Origin: Thermoactinospora rubra
Lineage (GTDB): Bacteria > Actinomycetota > Actinomycetes > Streptosporangiales > Streptosporangiaceae
Assembly: GCF_002093975.1 (NCBI RefSeq)
Contig: NZ_MSZZ01000050.1
Span: forward strand, 1 to 64,000
Reading direction: 5' to 3'
Length of the DNA: 64,000 bases
Shown here: in pieces, positions 41,198 through 50,436 of the stretch
Layout: every line of letters begins with the position of its first letter
Position numbering within the stretch: position 1 is the first letter of the stretch
Program-made: the position numbers and the translations under genes
The notes under the pieces: model-generated
Told to the model about the DNA's origin: nothing
Database searches by the model: none
The model's input: the letters and a program-made list of their open reading frames with translations, nothing else

Positions 41198-41686
41198 GAA
41201 GCCGCGCTGTACACCCGGGGCGGTTTGACGCTCACCCGGACCTTCTACTGGAGCTCCAACCAGAAGGCATATGTGGATGCCGAGGATCCCGTCCAGTGGG
41301 TCGGTGTTGACGTATGCAAGTGGGGGAAGAAAACCGGGACCGCTAGCGGCACTGTACGGAGAACCAACTGGTCCACCGGCGAATCAGATAATCTTTTCGT
41401 CACCGATCAGCCCGCCGGAACCGAGTGTGACCATGGTGACAGCGGTAACCCGTCGACGGGCTTCACCGCATATGGCATCGCCGCCGGAGAGGGCGCGTTC
41501 GAGGGCCGGGCGGGCATGTACTGCGCGTACAGCCACGTGACCGTGTACCGGGATGCCTTCGGCATAGGATTTGGAACCGAGAATAGAGAGGCAAGGAGTA
41601 GCGTAGAGGGCTGGACTGCGGCCTCATGGGCGGCGGCCCAGCCATCCCTCGCCAGAAGGGGTTGTCTCCGTGAGACGACTATCTGA
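41186..41686 (+). pseudogene. Trypsin-like (S1) protease fragment
   Basis: In frame from about 41186 (CDYGEAALYTRGGLTLTRTFYWSS) through VCKWGKKTGTASGTV to the serine motif TECDHGDSGNPSTG and YGIAAGEG, this is the second half of a streptogrisin-like S1 domain: Asp region partly, Ser nucleophile region intact. The catalytic His half is missing. The last 35 residues (after FGIGFGTE) look unrelated. DNA is visibly less GC-rich than the neighbours. A short gene from TTG 41225 is possible but would not make an active protease. Confidence 0.65.
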
Positions 41687-42203
41687 AGTCACTGCGATGC
41701 TCGTTGCGGCCGTGAGTTTAGTGGCCTGCACCGCGGACGCACGCCGAAGTGGGTCACCTGCGGCCGCTCCGCCTAGACCGTGCCCATCGGGTACGGTGTG
41801 CCACGCCGTTATTGGCACCGACCCGGCCATCGCTGTATATCAGGGGGAATTCTACTCCCACCTGATGCCGTTGACGGCACGGCTTGAGTGGGTGGACAGT
41901 GAGTCGTGTCTTGTGGTGACGAGACACGGCGATCACTATCTACAATTCAGGACGCTGGTTCCCCTATGGCCCGAGGGGACGAAACCGGTCCGAGCGCCAG
42001 ACGGCAGACGAGGCATCGAAATTCCCCGAGTCGGACAGATCTTCGAGGGCGAACTTTTTACGGCGGGCGGCTCAGATTATCCACCTAATCTCAACCCGCC
42101 CGTCCCTCGGATCTCCACTCTTACCCAACCGCCTGGTACGTGTACCGCCCATGACGGATTTTTCGTCGTCGAGCCGTCTGGGATTGAGCGTTTGACGAGT
42201 TAG
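41670..42203 (+). CDS. Putative lipoprotein, foreign-looking composition
   Basis: 177 residues from GTG 41670 with AGAAGGGG ahead. Signal with lipobox SLVAC (Cys20), then a Pro-rich stretch and a globular part containing CPSGTVCHAVIG, RLEWVDSESCLVVTRHGDHY and a late Cys in PPGTCTAHDGFFVV. Unknown family. Codons end in A/T more often than the surroundings, which suggests horizontal transfer together with the preceding protease fragment. Confidence 0.62.
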   Translation: MRRLSEVTAMLVAAVSLVACTADARRSGSPAAAPPRPCPSGTVCHAVIGTDPAIAVYQGEFYSHLMPLTARLEWVDSESCLVVTRHGDHYLQFRTLVPLWPEGTKPVRAPDGRRGIEIPRVGQIFEGELFTAGGSDYPPNLNPPVPRISTLTQPPGTCTAHDGFFVVEPSGIERLTS

Positions 42204-42499
42204 TCTTGCACCGGATGCGGCGCATGGCGCCTCCTGGCTGTAGTAGCACGCGGTGCGTCCGCCCTGCCGTAGACCTTCACAATGTTGCGATCATTCCCTG
42301 CCATGGCAATTCACGCCACCCGGTGAAAAACTACGAGCTTGGCTTTCAAGCAGGCCGTACGCCTTCAGCGCCGTAGCTGTCGCCGCTTCGGATACGGCGG
42401 CCGCAGATCGTGATCTCGTGTGTCCCTGCGGGTCGTGAGGCGGAACGCCAGACACGAAGAGCCGCCGCAATCATGACGAGTTGTGAGACACGATCACGA

Positions 42500-43085
42500 T
42501 GCGGGCGGCCCGCCGGGCTGCCGATGGAGCCGGAGGACGAGAACTGCTGGACGCTGGCTGAGGCCATCGGGCACGTGACGCCTGACCGACTGCAGCACTT
42601 CCTGGCCCGGGCCTCCTGAGATGAGCAGCGTGCACTCACGCGGACGGCCCGATGGGCGACGACCACCGGGAAGACGGCCACCATCAGGATGACCCTCAGG
42701 ATGCGGTGCCGATCCTCGACGAGACCGCCGACGCCAAGTCCTCCACCGATGCGGCCGGTGCCGCCCGCCAGTACGGCGGCGCCCCGGGAGGGGTGGCGCC
42801 ATGCCAGGTGGCGACCCATCTGGCGTATCCCACCAGGCGTGGACACGCCACCATCGACCACGCTCTGTACCTGCCCGAGCACTGCGCGGCCGATGAGGAG
42901 CCCGCGAGCTGGCCCACATCCCAGCTGGCCCGCATCCGCGAAGACGTCATGTTCGCCACCAAACCCCAGCTTGCGGGCGAACTGCCGGAACGCGCGCACG
43001 CGGCCGGGGGTCTACGGCGGGCGCGAGCTGTGCCGTCGCATCCGCTCGCTGGGCATGGGGGTATGCGCCGGCGATCCGCTCCAGC
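42500..43085 (+). pseudogene. IS701-family transposase remnant
   Basis: Three frames together give an IS701-type transposase: GLPMEPEDENCWTLAEAIGHVTPDRLQHFLARAS ends in an in-frame TGA (42617-42619) exactly where relatives have Trp before Asp-Glu. The next frame gives VPILDETADAKSSTDAAGAARQY, GGVAPCQVATHLAYPTRRGHATIDHALYLPEHCAADEE and VMFATKPQLAGELPERAHAAG. A third gives GVYGGRELCRRIRSLGMG. The catalytic D-E-T segment is readable but the gene is broken by a nonsense mutation and at least two frameshifts. No terminal repeats were identified. The 42204-42499 stretch before it holds no recognisable gene. Confidence 0.78.
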
Positions 43086-43108
43086 CATACCGTCCATACC
43101 GTCACCAC

Positions 43109-45145
43109 TCACGCCGTGCCCACCTCGGCCGCCTGGGCGGGCCGGGCCGGGTGCGGGGCCCGGCGGGCGAGCGCGGGCGTGATCACGAGCGCCGTGACGA
43201 AGGCCGCGATGGCGATCCCGCAGGCCAGCGCGAAGCCCAGGTGCCTCATCATGGGCGTCGGGCTCAGCATGAGCACCGCGAAGGACCCGGCGAGGATCAC
43301 CCCGGCCGACACCACCGCCGGCGCCGCCTCGCTCGCCCCGCCCTCGCTCTTGACGACCAGGATCGTGTAGTCGGTGCCGACCGCGACGACGAAGACGTAG
43401 AGGATCAGCGGCATCATGGCCGTCAGCGGCTCGGTGAAGACCAGGGACGTCGCGCCGAGCGTGGCCAGGTAGCCCAGCGCCACGGCCGCCAGGAGGGCCA
43501 GGGGCAGGAGCAGGCGCCTGAGCAGCGCGACGAGCACCGCGAGGATGAGCAGCGAGGCCAGCGGGAAGACGATCCGGTAGTCGCGCGAGACGGCGGCCTT
43601 CATGTCCGCCAGCGCCATGGTCTCGCCGCCGACCAGGGCACGGGTTCCGGCGGGCGCGGCGTCGTGCGCCACCCGGAGCAGCTCGCCGCCGACCAGGTCG
43701 ATGGCCTCGGGCGAGGTGGGCTCGTGGGTGAGGACCACGTCGAACCGGGTGAAGCCGCCGGATCCGGAGCTCGCCGGCTGGGGCTGGACCTGGGCGACGC
43801 CGGGCACCTGGGCCAGGCGCCTGCCGTACTGGTCGACGAGGGCGGCGTCGGCCGTGCCGACCAGGTAGACCCGGGTCGGCGAGGTGGCGCCGGCGGGGAA
43901 GCCGCGGCGCAGGTCCTCCAGGGCCGCGACCGAGGGCGCGCCCTTGGGCAGGGCGCCGGTGCCGGCGACGTCGGGCTCGAAGGTGAGGACACCGGCCGAC
44001 AGGGCGATGAGCGCGGCGGCGGCCAGGGGCGCGGCGGCTCTGGGCAGGCGGTCCGGCCACCGCGACGGGCGCGCCCCCTCGGGACCGGCCTGGCGGCGCG
44101 AGGGCCAGAACACCCGCCGTCCCATGATGCTCACGACGGCCGGCGCGAGCGTCAGACCGGCCAATGCGGTGACGGTGACGGCGAGGGCCAGGCTGAGGCC
44201 GGTGTCCCGCATGCCTGGCGTGTCGGCGGGGACGAGGGCCAGGAACGCCCCGGCGACCACGGCGCCCGCGGAGGCGATCACGGGCCCGCGGCCGACGGCG
44301 TCTCCGGCCTGGCGGTACCGGAACAGGACAAACAGCACGTAGTCGGTGCCGATGCCGAACAGCACGATGATCAGGAGGGACGCGACCGAGCCGTCGGCGC
44401 GCAGCCCGAAGAGCGTCAGAAGGCTCACGGAGATCACAGCGGCGAGCGCCACGACGACGATCGGCAGGAGCGCGGCGACGGGGCTGCGGAAGACCGTCAG
44501 GCCGAGCAGCACGATGAGGGCGAGGGTGGCGAGCATGACCAGCATGTCGGTCGTGCCGCCGGCGTCGTCGAGGTCGGCGGCGAGGGCCGCCGGGCCGGTG
44601 ACGCCGACGTGGAGGCCGGAGTACGGCTGCCGCTGGGCGGCGTGGGCGGCGGGCAGGGTGACGTCGGGGTCGCCGGGCAGCGGGGCGAGGCCCACGCGCT
44701 TGTCGGGCGACAGCACAACACCGGGCCCGCCCTCGGGTGACACCGCCGAGTCCGGCCCGCCCTCTGGCGGCTCACCGCTCGGCGGCTCGGCTCCAGATCC
44801 ACTCGGCGCCGGACTGCCCGGCGAACCTCCATCGGAGTTCCCCGCGGAGCCGTCTGCCGAGGCGGCCAGCACCTCGCGCGTCACCCGCGCGGCCTCCGCC
44901 GTGTCGGCCTCGGTCAACGGCCGGCCGTCCGCCCGCGTGAACACCAGCAGCACCTGCGGCGCCTCGGTGCCCGGCTCCAGCCGTGCGGCCCGCACCGACT
45001 CGTAGCCGTCCGGCAGCCCGCCCCCTTCCCGCGTGTCACCGCCGCCGAGCGCGGCGAGCACCGCGAGCACGACGGTCGCCACCAGCCATCCGGCCACGAA
45101 CATCCAGGGTCGCCGGGTCACCGCCCGGCCCAGTGCGCTGAGCAT
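43109..45145 (-). CDS. MMPL/RND-family transporter
   Basis: 678 residues, two repeats of the RND/MMPL fold. Repeat 1: helix RRPWMFVAGWLVATVVLAVL, an extracytoplasmic domain with an unusual Ser/Pro/Gly/Glu-rich stretch (about 110-145), then helices with LFGIGTDYVLFVLFRYR. Repeat 2: VVAVGTDYTILVVKSEGG and the last five helices. The conserved GTDY motifs carry the proton-relay Asp. MMPL proteins export lipids, siderophores or antibiotics. A single gene on the minus strand; no clear partner regulator adjacent. Confidence 0.92.
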   Translation of the reverse strand: MLSALGRAVTRRPWMFVAGWLVATVVLAVLAALGGGDTREGGGLPDGYESVRAARLEPGTEAPQVLLVFTRADGRPLTEADTAEAARVTREVLAASADGSAGNSDGGSPGSPAPSGSGAEPPSGEPPEGGPDSAVSPEGGPGVVLSPDKRVGLAPLPGDPDVTLPAAHAAQRQPYSGLHVGVTGPAALAADLDDAGGTTDMLVMLATLALIVLLGLTVFRSPVAALLPIVVVALAAVISVSLLTLFGLRADGSVASLLIIVLFGIGTDYVLFVLFRYRQAGDAVGRGPVIASAGAVVAGAFLALVPADTPGMRDTGLSLALAVTVTALAGLTLAPAVVSIMGRRVFWPSRRQAGPEGARPSRWPDRLPRAAAPLAAAALIALSAGVLTFEPDVAGTGALPKGAPSVAALEDLRRGFPAGATSPTRVYLVGTADAALVDQYGRRLAQVPGVAQVQPQPASSGSGGFTRFDVVLTHEPTSPEAIDLVGGELLRVAHDAAPAGTRALVGGETMALADMKAAVSRDYRIVFPLASLLILAVLVALLRRLLLPLALLAAVALGYLATLGATSLVFTEPLTAMMPLILYVFVVAVGTDYTILVVKSEGGASEAAPAVVSAGVILAGSFAVLMLSPTPMMRHLGFALACGIAIAAFVTALVITPALARRAPHPARPAQAAEVGTA

Positions 45146-45386
45146 GCCTCCACGCTCGCCGTCCGGCGCCCGTCGCCACTACTGACGAAAGTGAGCACCG
45201 GCGCGACGAAGGTGCGAACCTCAGGGCGTCAGGTGTACGGCAGGCACCCCGCTCATTCTGCCCTCCAGGCCAAGATTCAGGACACGACGGCAGAGCCTTC
45301 CCCAGCCACGCGAATCCGGTCGAAAGGATCGAAGCCCTCGGACCCGCCGATGACCGAGAGCCTGACCCGCAACCCGAGGAGCGAGC

Positions 45387-46328
45387 ATGAGCACACCCGT
45401 CGCGGGACCGCTGAGCACGGCAGAGCAGGGCATGACGCTGGGCGTGGAACTGCCGTCGGCGGGCGCGAGCGCGTCACCCGAGGAGATCGTCCGCGTGGCG
45501 CGGCATGCCGAGCGCATCGGCCTCGCGGCCGTCTGGACGTTCGAGCGGCTGCTGCTGCCCGCGGGCCCGGCCAAGATGATCGGCGGTCCGGAGGTGCCGC
45601 TCCCGGAGGCGTACGGCAGCGTGTACGACCCGCTGGAGACGCTCAGCTACGTGGCGGCCGTGACCGGCCGGGTCGCGCTCGGGACCAGCATCGTCGTGGC
45701 GACCTACCACAACCCCGTAGTGCTGGCGCGACGGCTGGCCACGCTCGACCGGCTCAGCGGCGGCCGCCTGGTCGCCGGGCTCGGGCAGGGCTGGATGGCC
45801 GACGAGTTCACGGCGGCGGGCGTGCCGCCGCAGCGGCGCGGCGCCCGCTTCGAGGAGCTCGTCACGGCGATGCGCACGGTGTGGCAGGCCGATCCGGTGA
45901 CGTTCGAGGGCGACTTCTACCGGATCCCGCCCGCGCACGTCGGCCCCAAGCCGGTCCGGCCGGACGGGCCGGCGCTGCTGGCCGGGGCCACGTCGCCGGG
46001 CAGCCTCGAACGCGCCGCCCGCCTGGGGCTGGGGCTGAACGTGGTGATGATGACCTGGGAGGCTTTCCACGACTCGGTCGCGATGTTCCGGCGCGCCGCC
46101 GAGGCGGCCGGCACGGATCCGGCCACCCTGCCCGTGGTGGTGCGCGTGAACGGCATGGTCACCGAGAAGGCGCAGGACGATCGGGCACCCGTGACGGGAT
46201 CGGCCGAGCAGGTCATGGAGGACCTCGCCCGGCTCCGATCCGCCGGTGTCGGCCACGTCTTCTGGGCGATGGACACCCAGCCGGACGAACGGCTCGCGGC
46301 CATGGACCGGCTCACCACCCTGACCTGA
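45387..46328 (+). CDS. LLM-class (luciferase-like) flavin oxidoreductase
   Basis: 313 residues; GAGGAG precedes ATG 45387. Luciferase-like TIM barrel: TLGVELPSAGASASPEEIVRVARHAERIGLAAVWTFERLLLP, LGTSIVVATYHNPVVLARRLATLDRLSGGRLVAGLGQGWMADEF, RGARFEELVTAMRTVW and PVTGSAEQVMEDLARLRSAGVGHVFW. F420- or FMN-dependent. The 241-bp space to the MMPL gene has no clear operator. Confidence 0.9.
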   Translation: MSTPVAGPLSTAEQGMTLGVELPSAGASASPEEIVRVARHAERIGLAAVWTFERLLLPAGPAKMIGGPEVPLPEAYGSVYDPLETLSYVAAVTGRVALGTSIVVATYHNPVVLARRLATLDRLSGGRLVAGLGQGWMADEFTAAGVPPQRRGARFEELVTAMRTVWQADPVTFEGDFYRIPPAHVGPKPVRPDGPALLAGATSPGSLERAARLGLGLNVVMMTWEAFHDSVAMFRRAAEAAGTDPATLPVVVRVNGMVTEKAQDDRAPVTGSAEQVMEDLARLRSAGVGHVFWAMDTQPDERLAAMDRLTTLT

Positions 46329-46373
46329 AACGGCGTGGTGATCGGCCACGGCCGCGGCCGTTAGCCTGAACGC

Positions 46374-47450
46374 ATGAGCAGGCGTGAGCTGCCGGCCGAC
46401 GTCGCGATCGCGCTGGGCCTGGCGGCCGTGGCAGTGCTCGCCGACGTGTACGCCACGGGAACCGCCCGGCAAGCGACTCCCAGCCCCGGCATGCCGTTCC
46501 AGGTGGCGGGCGCGGCCTTGCTGGCGTTCCGCCGCCTCGCGCCGGCCACCGTGACCGTGCTGGTCAGCGGGCTGTGCGTGCTGACGATGCCGCTCGCCCT
46601 GCCGTTCGCCGCCTACGCGGCCACGGCGCACGCCCGCCCCCTGCGCGGCGCCTCGGCGGGCCGGTCGCCGGTGCCGCCGAGGGCCGTCGGCGTGGTGGCG
46701 TTGGCGGTGGCGAGCGCGGCGTTCCCCTGGGAGACGGCCGTGCCGTCCCAGCCCGATCATGCCGCCGCCGCGCTCACGGTCGCCGCCGGAGGGTTGCTGG
46801 GCGCGTTCGTCCGGGCGCAGCGCCGGGCCACCGGCCTGGCGGCGGACCTCGCCGCAGCCGAGGAGCGCGAGCGGCTCGCGGCCGACCTGCACGACGTGAT
46901 CACGCACCGGGTCAGCCTCATGGTGCTGGAGTCCGGCGCGCTGGGCGCGTCGTCGCAGGACGAGTCGGTACGGCGAGCCGCCGCGCGCATCGGCGACACG
47001 GGACGCCAGGCCCTCCGGGAGCTGCGCGACCTCCTCCACGCCGACCGTCCGGCTCCCGAGCGGACCGCCCGGCTCGACCTGTCCGACCTGGACGTCGAGC
47101 CGGTGGTCGTGGGCGAACCGGTCGAGTTGCCCGTGGCGGTGGCCCGCACGGCGTACCGGGTGGTCCAGGAGGGGCTGACCAATGCGCGCAAGCACGCTCC
47201 GGGCGCCGAGGTGACGGTCCGCGTGGGGTATGACCCCGGTTGCCTGCGGGTCCAGGTGCGTGACCGGCCGGCCGGCGGCGCGCCGTACCCCGTCACGACG
47301 TCGGTGGACGGCGGCGGGCTGGGGCTGGAAGGGCTCCGCCGCCGCGTCGAGACGCTCGGCGGCGAGCTCCACGCCGGTCCGGCCGAGGACGGCTTCGCGT
47401 TGGACGTCACCCTGCCGACGCAAGCGGCGGCGAGGGAGGAGGCCGGGTGA
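46374..47450 (+). CDS. Sensor histidine kinase (HisKA_3 type)
   Basis: 358 residues. About five membrane helices in the first 150 residues; DHp helix with ERERLAADLHDVITHRVSLMVLESGAL (phospho-His); HATPase with VVQEGLTNARKHAPGAEVTVRV (N box) and GGGLGLEGLRRRVETLGGELHAGP (G2). The D-x-D/N G1 region is unusual (RDRPAGGAPYP). The regulator gene overlaps its end by 4 bp. Confidence 0.91.
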   Translation: MSRRELPADVAIALGLAAVAVLADVYATGTARQATPSPGMPFQVAGAALLAFRRLAPATVTVLVSGLCVLTMPLALPFAAYAATAHARPLRGASAGRSPVPPRAVGVVALAVASAAFPWETAVPSQPDHAAAALTVAAGGLLGAFVRAQRRATGLAADLAAAEERERLAADLHDVITHRVSLMVLESGALGASSQDESVRRAAARIGDTGRQALRELRDLLHADRPAPERTARLDLSDLDVEPVVVGEPVELPVAVARTAYRVVQEGLTNARKHAPGAEVTVRVGYDPGCLRVQVRDRPAGGAPYPVTTSVDGGGLGLEGLRRRVETLGGELHAGPAEDGFALDVTLPTQAAAREEAG

Positions 47451-48091
47451 TCAGGGTCGTGGTGGCCGACGACGAGCGGCTGGTCTGCGCCCATCTTCGC
47501 ACCATCCTCGAAGCCGATGGGGAGGTCGAGGTCGTCGCCGAGGCGCACGACGGCGCCGAAGCCGTCGAGGCCGCCGTACGGCACCGCCCCGACGTCCTCC
47601 TGCTGGATCTGCGCATGCCGGGCGTCGACGGCCTGACCGCCATGGAACACCTCGCCCGGCTCCCGAAACCGCCGGCCGTGGTCGTTCTGACGGCCTTCGA
47701 CACCGACGCCAACGTCCTGCGCGCCATGCGCATGGGCGCCACCGGGTTCCTGCTCAAGGACACCCCGCCCGACGACCTCCTGGCCTTGGTCCGGGTCGCC
47801 GCCAGGGGCGCCACGGTCATGTCGCCGTCGGCCGCCGCCCGCCTGGTGGGCGACTCCGGCGAACGGCAGGCGGCCCGCGAGCGGGTGTCCAGGTTGAGCG
47901 AGCGCGAGCACGAGATCCTGGCCCTGATCGCCGAGGGCGCCTCCAACGCCGAGATCGCCAAGCGCCTCTTCCTGACCGAGGGCACGGTGAAGGGGTACGT
48001 CTCGCGCCTGCTCGACAAGCTGGGCTGTGGCAACCGTACCCAGGCCGCGCACCTGGCGTTCAAGGCGGGCATCCGGCGCCGGAGCGGCTGA
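47447..48091 (+). CDS. NarL-type response regulator
   Basis: 214 residues from GTG 47447. Receiver with acidic DDE near the N-terminus, phospho-Asp in VLLLDLRMPGVDG, TAFD and FLLKDTPP; HTH LSEREHEILALIAEGASNAEIAKRLFLTEGTVKGYVSRLLDKLGCGNR. It is the partner of the upstream kinase. The same layout as the 34-36 kb pair, but the two systems are not close copies. Confidence 0.92.
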   Translation: MIRVVVADDERLVCAHLRTILEADGEVEVVAEAHDGAEAVEAAVRHRPDVLLLDLRMPGVDGLTAMEHLARLPKPPAVVVLTAFDTDANVLRAMRMGATGFLLKDTPPDDLLALVRVAARGATVMSPSAAARLVGDSGERQAARERVSRLSEREHEILALIAEGASNAEIAKRLFLTEGTVKGYVSRLLDKLGCGNRTQAAHLAFKAGIRRRSG

Positions 48092-48158
48092 CGGCCGCGC
48101 GGGTTCCGGCCTCGGGTTTCCGGATGCTGGCGGCGGCCCTGGAGGGCACGAGGGAACC

Positions 48159-48356
48159 GTGACCTACCGCCGGCTGAACGACTTCTTCCTCCATCAGGAT
48201 GTCCGCCTGGGCGACACGCACGGCTTCGAGATCATCGGCCGGGAACGGACGTCGATGGCCGAGCCCAGCGCCGACATCAAGTCCCGCTACTACGGCGGAG
48301 CCAGGTCGCCGACGAGCTCGGGCGCCTGCGTCCCGGCGAAAGGATCTCCCCCGTGA
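48159..48356 (+). CDS. Short unidentified reading frame
   Basis: 65 codons from GTG 48159 with GAGGGAACC ahead. The text VTYRRLNDFFLHQDVRLGDTHGFEIIGRERTSMAEPSADIKSRYYGG reads like the middle of an ordered protein, but I do not recognise it. It could be a fragment. It lies in the 400-bp space between the response regulator and a TetR gene; the rest of that space (48092-48158, 48357-48491) shows no gene. Confidence 0.3.
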   Translation: MTYRRLNDFFLHQDVRLGDTHGFEIIGRERTSMAEPSADIKSRYYGGARSPTSSGACVPAKGSPP

Positions 48357-48491
48357 CTGAACCGCGCCGGGTTCTGATGAACGTCCATGACAAAGGCGAC
48401 GAAGAGTTCGTTCTCAGCTGTCGATGGATTGGGAGAGCTGGAAGATCACCGATATGCTGAGCGCCGGGATTGTGACCGAGAGCGGTGGAAC

Positions 48492-49130
48492 ATGGCTGAC
48501 GACAGGCGGCGCCGGGCGCTCACCCGCAAGGAGACCAAGGCGATCACCCGCGCCCGCCTGCTCGAGGCCGGGCTGGCCATCCTCGACGAGGCGGGCGAGG
48601 CCGCGCTGACGACCATCAACGTCACCCGCCGCGCCGGCATCGCGCAGTCCAGCTTCTACGTCCACTTCGCCGACATGGACGACCTGCTGCACAACCTGAT
48701 CGACGAGCTGTCGCTGGAGCGGCTGCGGCTGACCAGGGCGGCGCGGCGGGAGTCCAGGCACGCCCCGCACGACGTCGAGCGCTTCCGCGACACCTTCCGC
48801 GTGCCGATGAAGCACTCCATCGCCCACCCCCGGCTGTTCCGGCTGCTGCTGCGCAGCCGCCACGACCGCACCTCGCCGCTGGGGGAGTGGGCCCGCCAGG
48901 TGCACGAGGAGAGCCGCGACGCGCTGATCGAAGACCTGACCAGGATCGGCCTGCCGCACGGCACCGAGGACGAGCGGCGGCGGCTGTCCATGATCGCCGA
49001 CGGCGTCATCGCGCTCACCGAGGCGCTGACGCTGGGCCACCTCGAGGGCCGCTACCCCGACCTGGAGGAGGCGATCGACGTCCTGGTCATGTTCTCCGAG
49101 GGCTACCTGAAGCTGTGCGGACGCCAGTGA
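48492..49130 (+). CDS. TetR-family regulator
   Basis: 212 residues from ATG 48492. HTH: TRARLLEAGLAILDEAGEAALTTINVTRRAGIAQSSFYVHFADMDDLLHNLIDEL; the remaining helices form the ligand domain (FRLLLRSRHDRTSPLGEWARQ, LSMIADGVIALTEALTLGHLEGRYPDLEEAID). No divergent gene and no clear palindrome upstream. Target unknown. Confidence 0.87.
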   Translation: MADDRRRRALTRKETKAITRARLLEAGLAILDEAGEAALTTINVTRRAGIAQSSFYVHFADMDDLLHNLIDELSLERLRLTRAARRESRHAPHDVERFRDTFRVPMKHSIAHPRLFRLLLRSRHDRTSPLGEWARQVHEESRDALIEDLTRIGLPHGTEDERRRLSMIADGVIALTEALTLGHLEGRYPDLEEAIDVLVMFSEGYLKLCGRQ

Positions 49131-49214
49131 GCGGTCACGCGGGACATCTTGTGCCTCGCGGTTTCGCCGGTAAGGTTATCACTCAATAGCGCTGCCCGCG
49201 AAGCTGGAGCGATC

Positions 49215-49532
49215 ATGGACGAGCGCGAGTACCCGGCCCGCCTACGGGCACGACAACGCCGGCGCCGGCCGCACGAGTTCTCCGGCGGCCAGTGCCAGCG
49301 GATCTCCATCGCCCGCGCCCTGCTGGCCGCCAGCCCGGGCGGCGGCCTCGGCCTGCCCCCGGCGGACCGGCTCATCAGCGGGGAGCCGCCCTCGCCGGTC
49401 AGCCCGCCGACCGGCTGCCGCTTCCGCACCCGTTGTCCGCGTGCGGCAGGGAAGTGCGCGCAGGAGGAGCCCGAGATGCGCCCGGTCAACGGCGGCCACT
49501 ACGTCGCCTGTCACTTTCCGGTGGCACCATGA
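49215..49532 (+). pseudogene. Oligopeptide ABC-transporter ATPase remnant with internal deletion
   Basis: From about ATG 49215 the frame holds the ABC signature HEFSGGQCQRISIARALLAA and then jumps to the C-terminal oligopeptide/dipeptide transporter tail (PVSPPTGCRFRTRCPRAAGKCAQEEPEMRPV, CHFPVAP). The Walker A half and everything between the signature and the tail, including Walker B and the H-loop, are missing. Clear relic of an OppF/DppF-type gene. It ends 5 bp ahead of the MerR-type regulator. Confidence 0.8.
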
Positions 49533-49536
49533 GGGC

Positions 49537-50436
49537 GTGAAGAGCTCGCCCCCTGGCAGCGGCTCCGCCGGCCGACCGGCGGAGCCGGTGCTCACCGCCG
49601 GGGCCGTGGCGCGGCGGCTCGGCATCCCGACCTCCACGCTGCGCAGCTGGAACCGCCGCTACGGCATCGGCCCGAGCGACCACGTGCCGGGCCGGTACCG
49701 CCGCTACACGCAGGCCGACATCACGGTCCTGGCGACCATGCAGCGGCTGATCGCGGCCGGCATGCTGCCCTCCTCGGCGGCGGAGGTGGCACGCGGCCAG
49801 GCCGGGCGCACGACGAACGCGCGCGGCGGGCGGCCCGACGCCGCGCTGGTCGGCGCGCTGGTCCAGGCCGCGCACGCGCTGGACACCCAGACGGCCGTCG
49901 AGGTGGTCACGCGCGTGGTGGAGCGGTACGGCCCGCGCACCGCGTGGGAGCACCTGTGCCGCCCGGCGCTGGGGCGGGTGGAGGCGGAGGTCGTGGGGAC
50001 GGGCCGGTGCATCGACGTCGAGCACGTGCTGTCCTGGTCCATCCAGGCCGGGCTGCGGCGGGTGCGTCCCGCACCGGCGCGGGCGCCCGGGGCGGCGAGC
50101 GTGGTGCTGGCCTGCGCGGCCGGCGAACTGCACAGCCTGCCGCTGGAGGCGCTGCACGCCGTGCTGGCCGCCGAGACCGGCCGCGCCGTGCGGATGCTGG
50201 GGCAGGACGTGCCGGTGGAGGCGTTGCGTGACGCCCTGGACAAGACCGGCGCCGCGGCCGCGGTGCTGTGGTCCCAGGTGCCCGCGACGGCGCAGGCGGC
50301 GGCGCTGCGGGTGGCGTGCGACCGCGCCGCCACGGTGATCGCCGCCGGTCCCGGCTGGGCGGGCCGGCGGCTGCCCCGACCCGCCGTCACCGCCGCGTCC
50401 CTGGCCGAGGCGACGGCCCTGCTGCAGGGCTCATGA
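49537..50436 (+). CDS. MerR-type regulator with B12-binding-like domain (LitR/CarH-like)
   Basis: 299 residues from GTG 49537. MerR HTH: LTAGAVARRLGIPTSTLRSWNRRYGIGPSDHVPGRYRRYTQADITVLATMQRLIAAGM. Then a helix bundle (DTQTAVEVVTRVVERYGPRTAWEHLCRPALGRVEAEVV) with the conserved EH pair in DVEHVLSWSIQAGLRR, and a B12-binding-like Rossmann region (SVVLACAAGELHSLPLEALHAVLAAETGRAVRMLGQDVPVEALRDAL). The CarH Trp of the W-x9-EH motif is not present at that position. It may bind adenosylcobalamin or act as a cobalamin-free relative. Its neighbours are typical LitR-regulon types. Confidence 0.82.
   Translation: MKSSPPGSGSAGRPAEPVLTAGAVARRLGIPTSTLRSWNRRYGIGPSDHVPGRYRRYTQADITVLATMQRLIAAGMLPSSAAEVARGQAGRTTNARGGRPDAALVGALVQAAHALDTQTAVEVVTRVVERYGPRTAWEHLCRPALGRVEAEVVGTGRCIDVEHVLSWSIQAGLRRVRPAPARAPGAASVVLACAAGELHSLPLEALHAVLAAETGRAVRMLGQDVPVEALRDALDKTGAAAAVLWSQVPATAQAAALRVACDRAATVIAAGPGWAGRRLPRPAVTAASLAEATALLQGS

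Noticed and set aside
42346..42999. Minus-strand 217-codon frame in the IS701 region
   Set aside because: It is the antisense of the recognisable transposase pieces and has no protein features.
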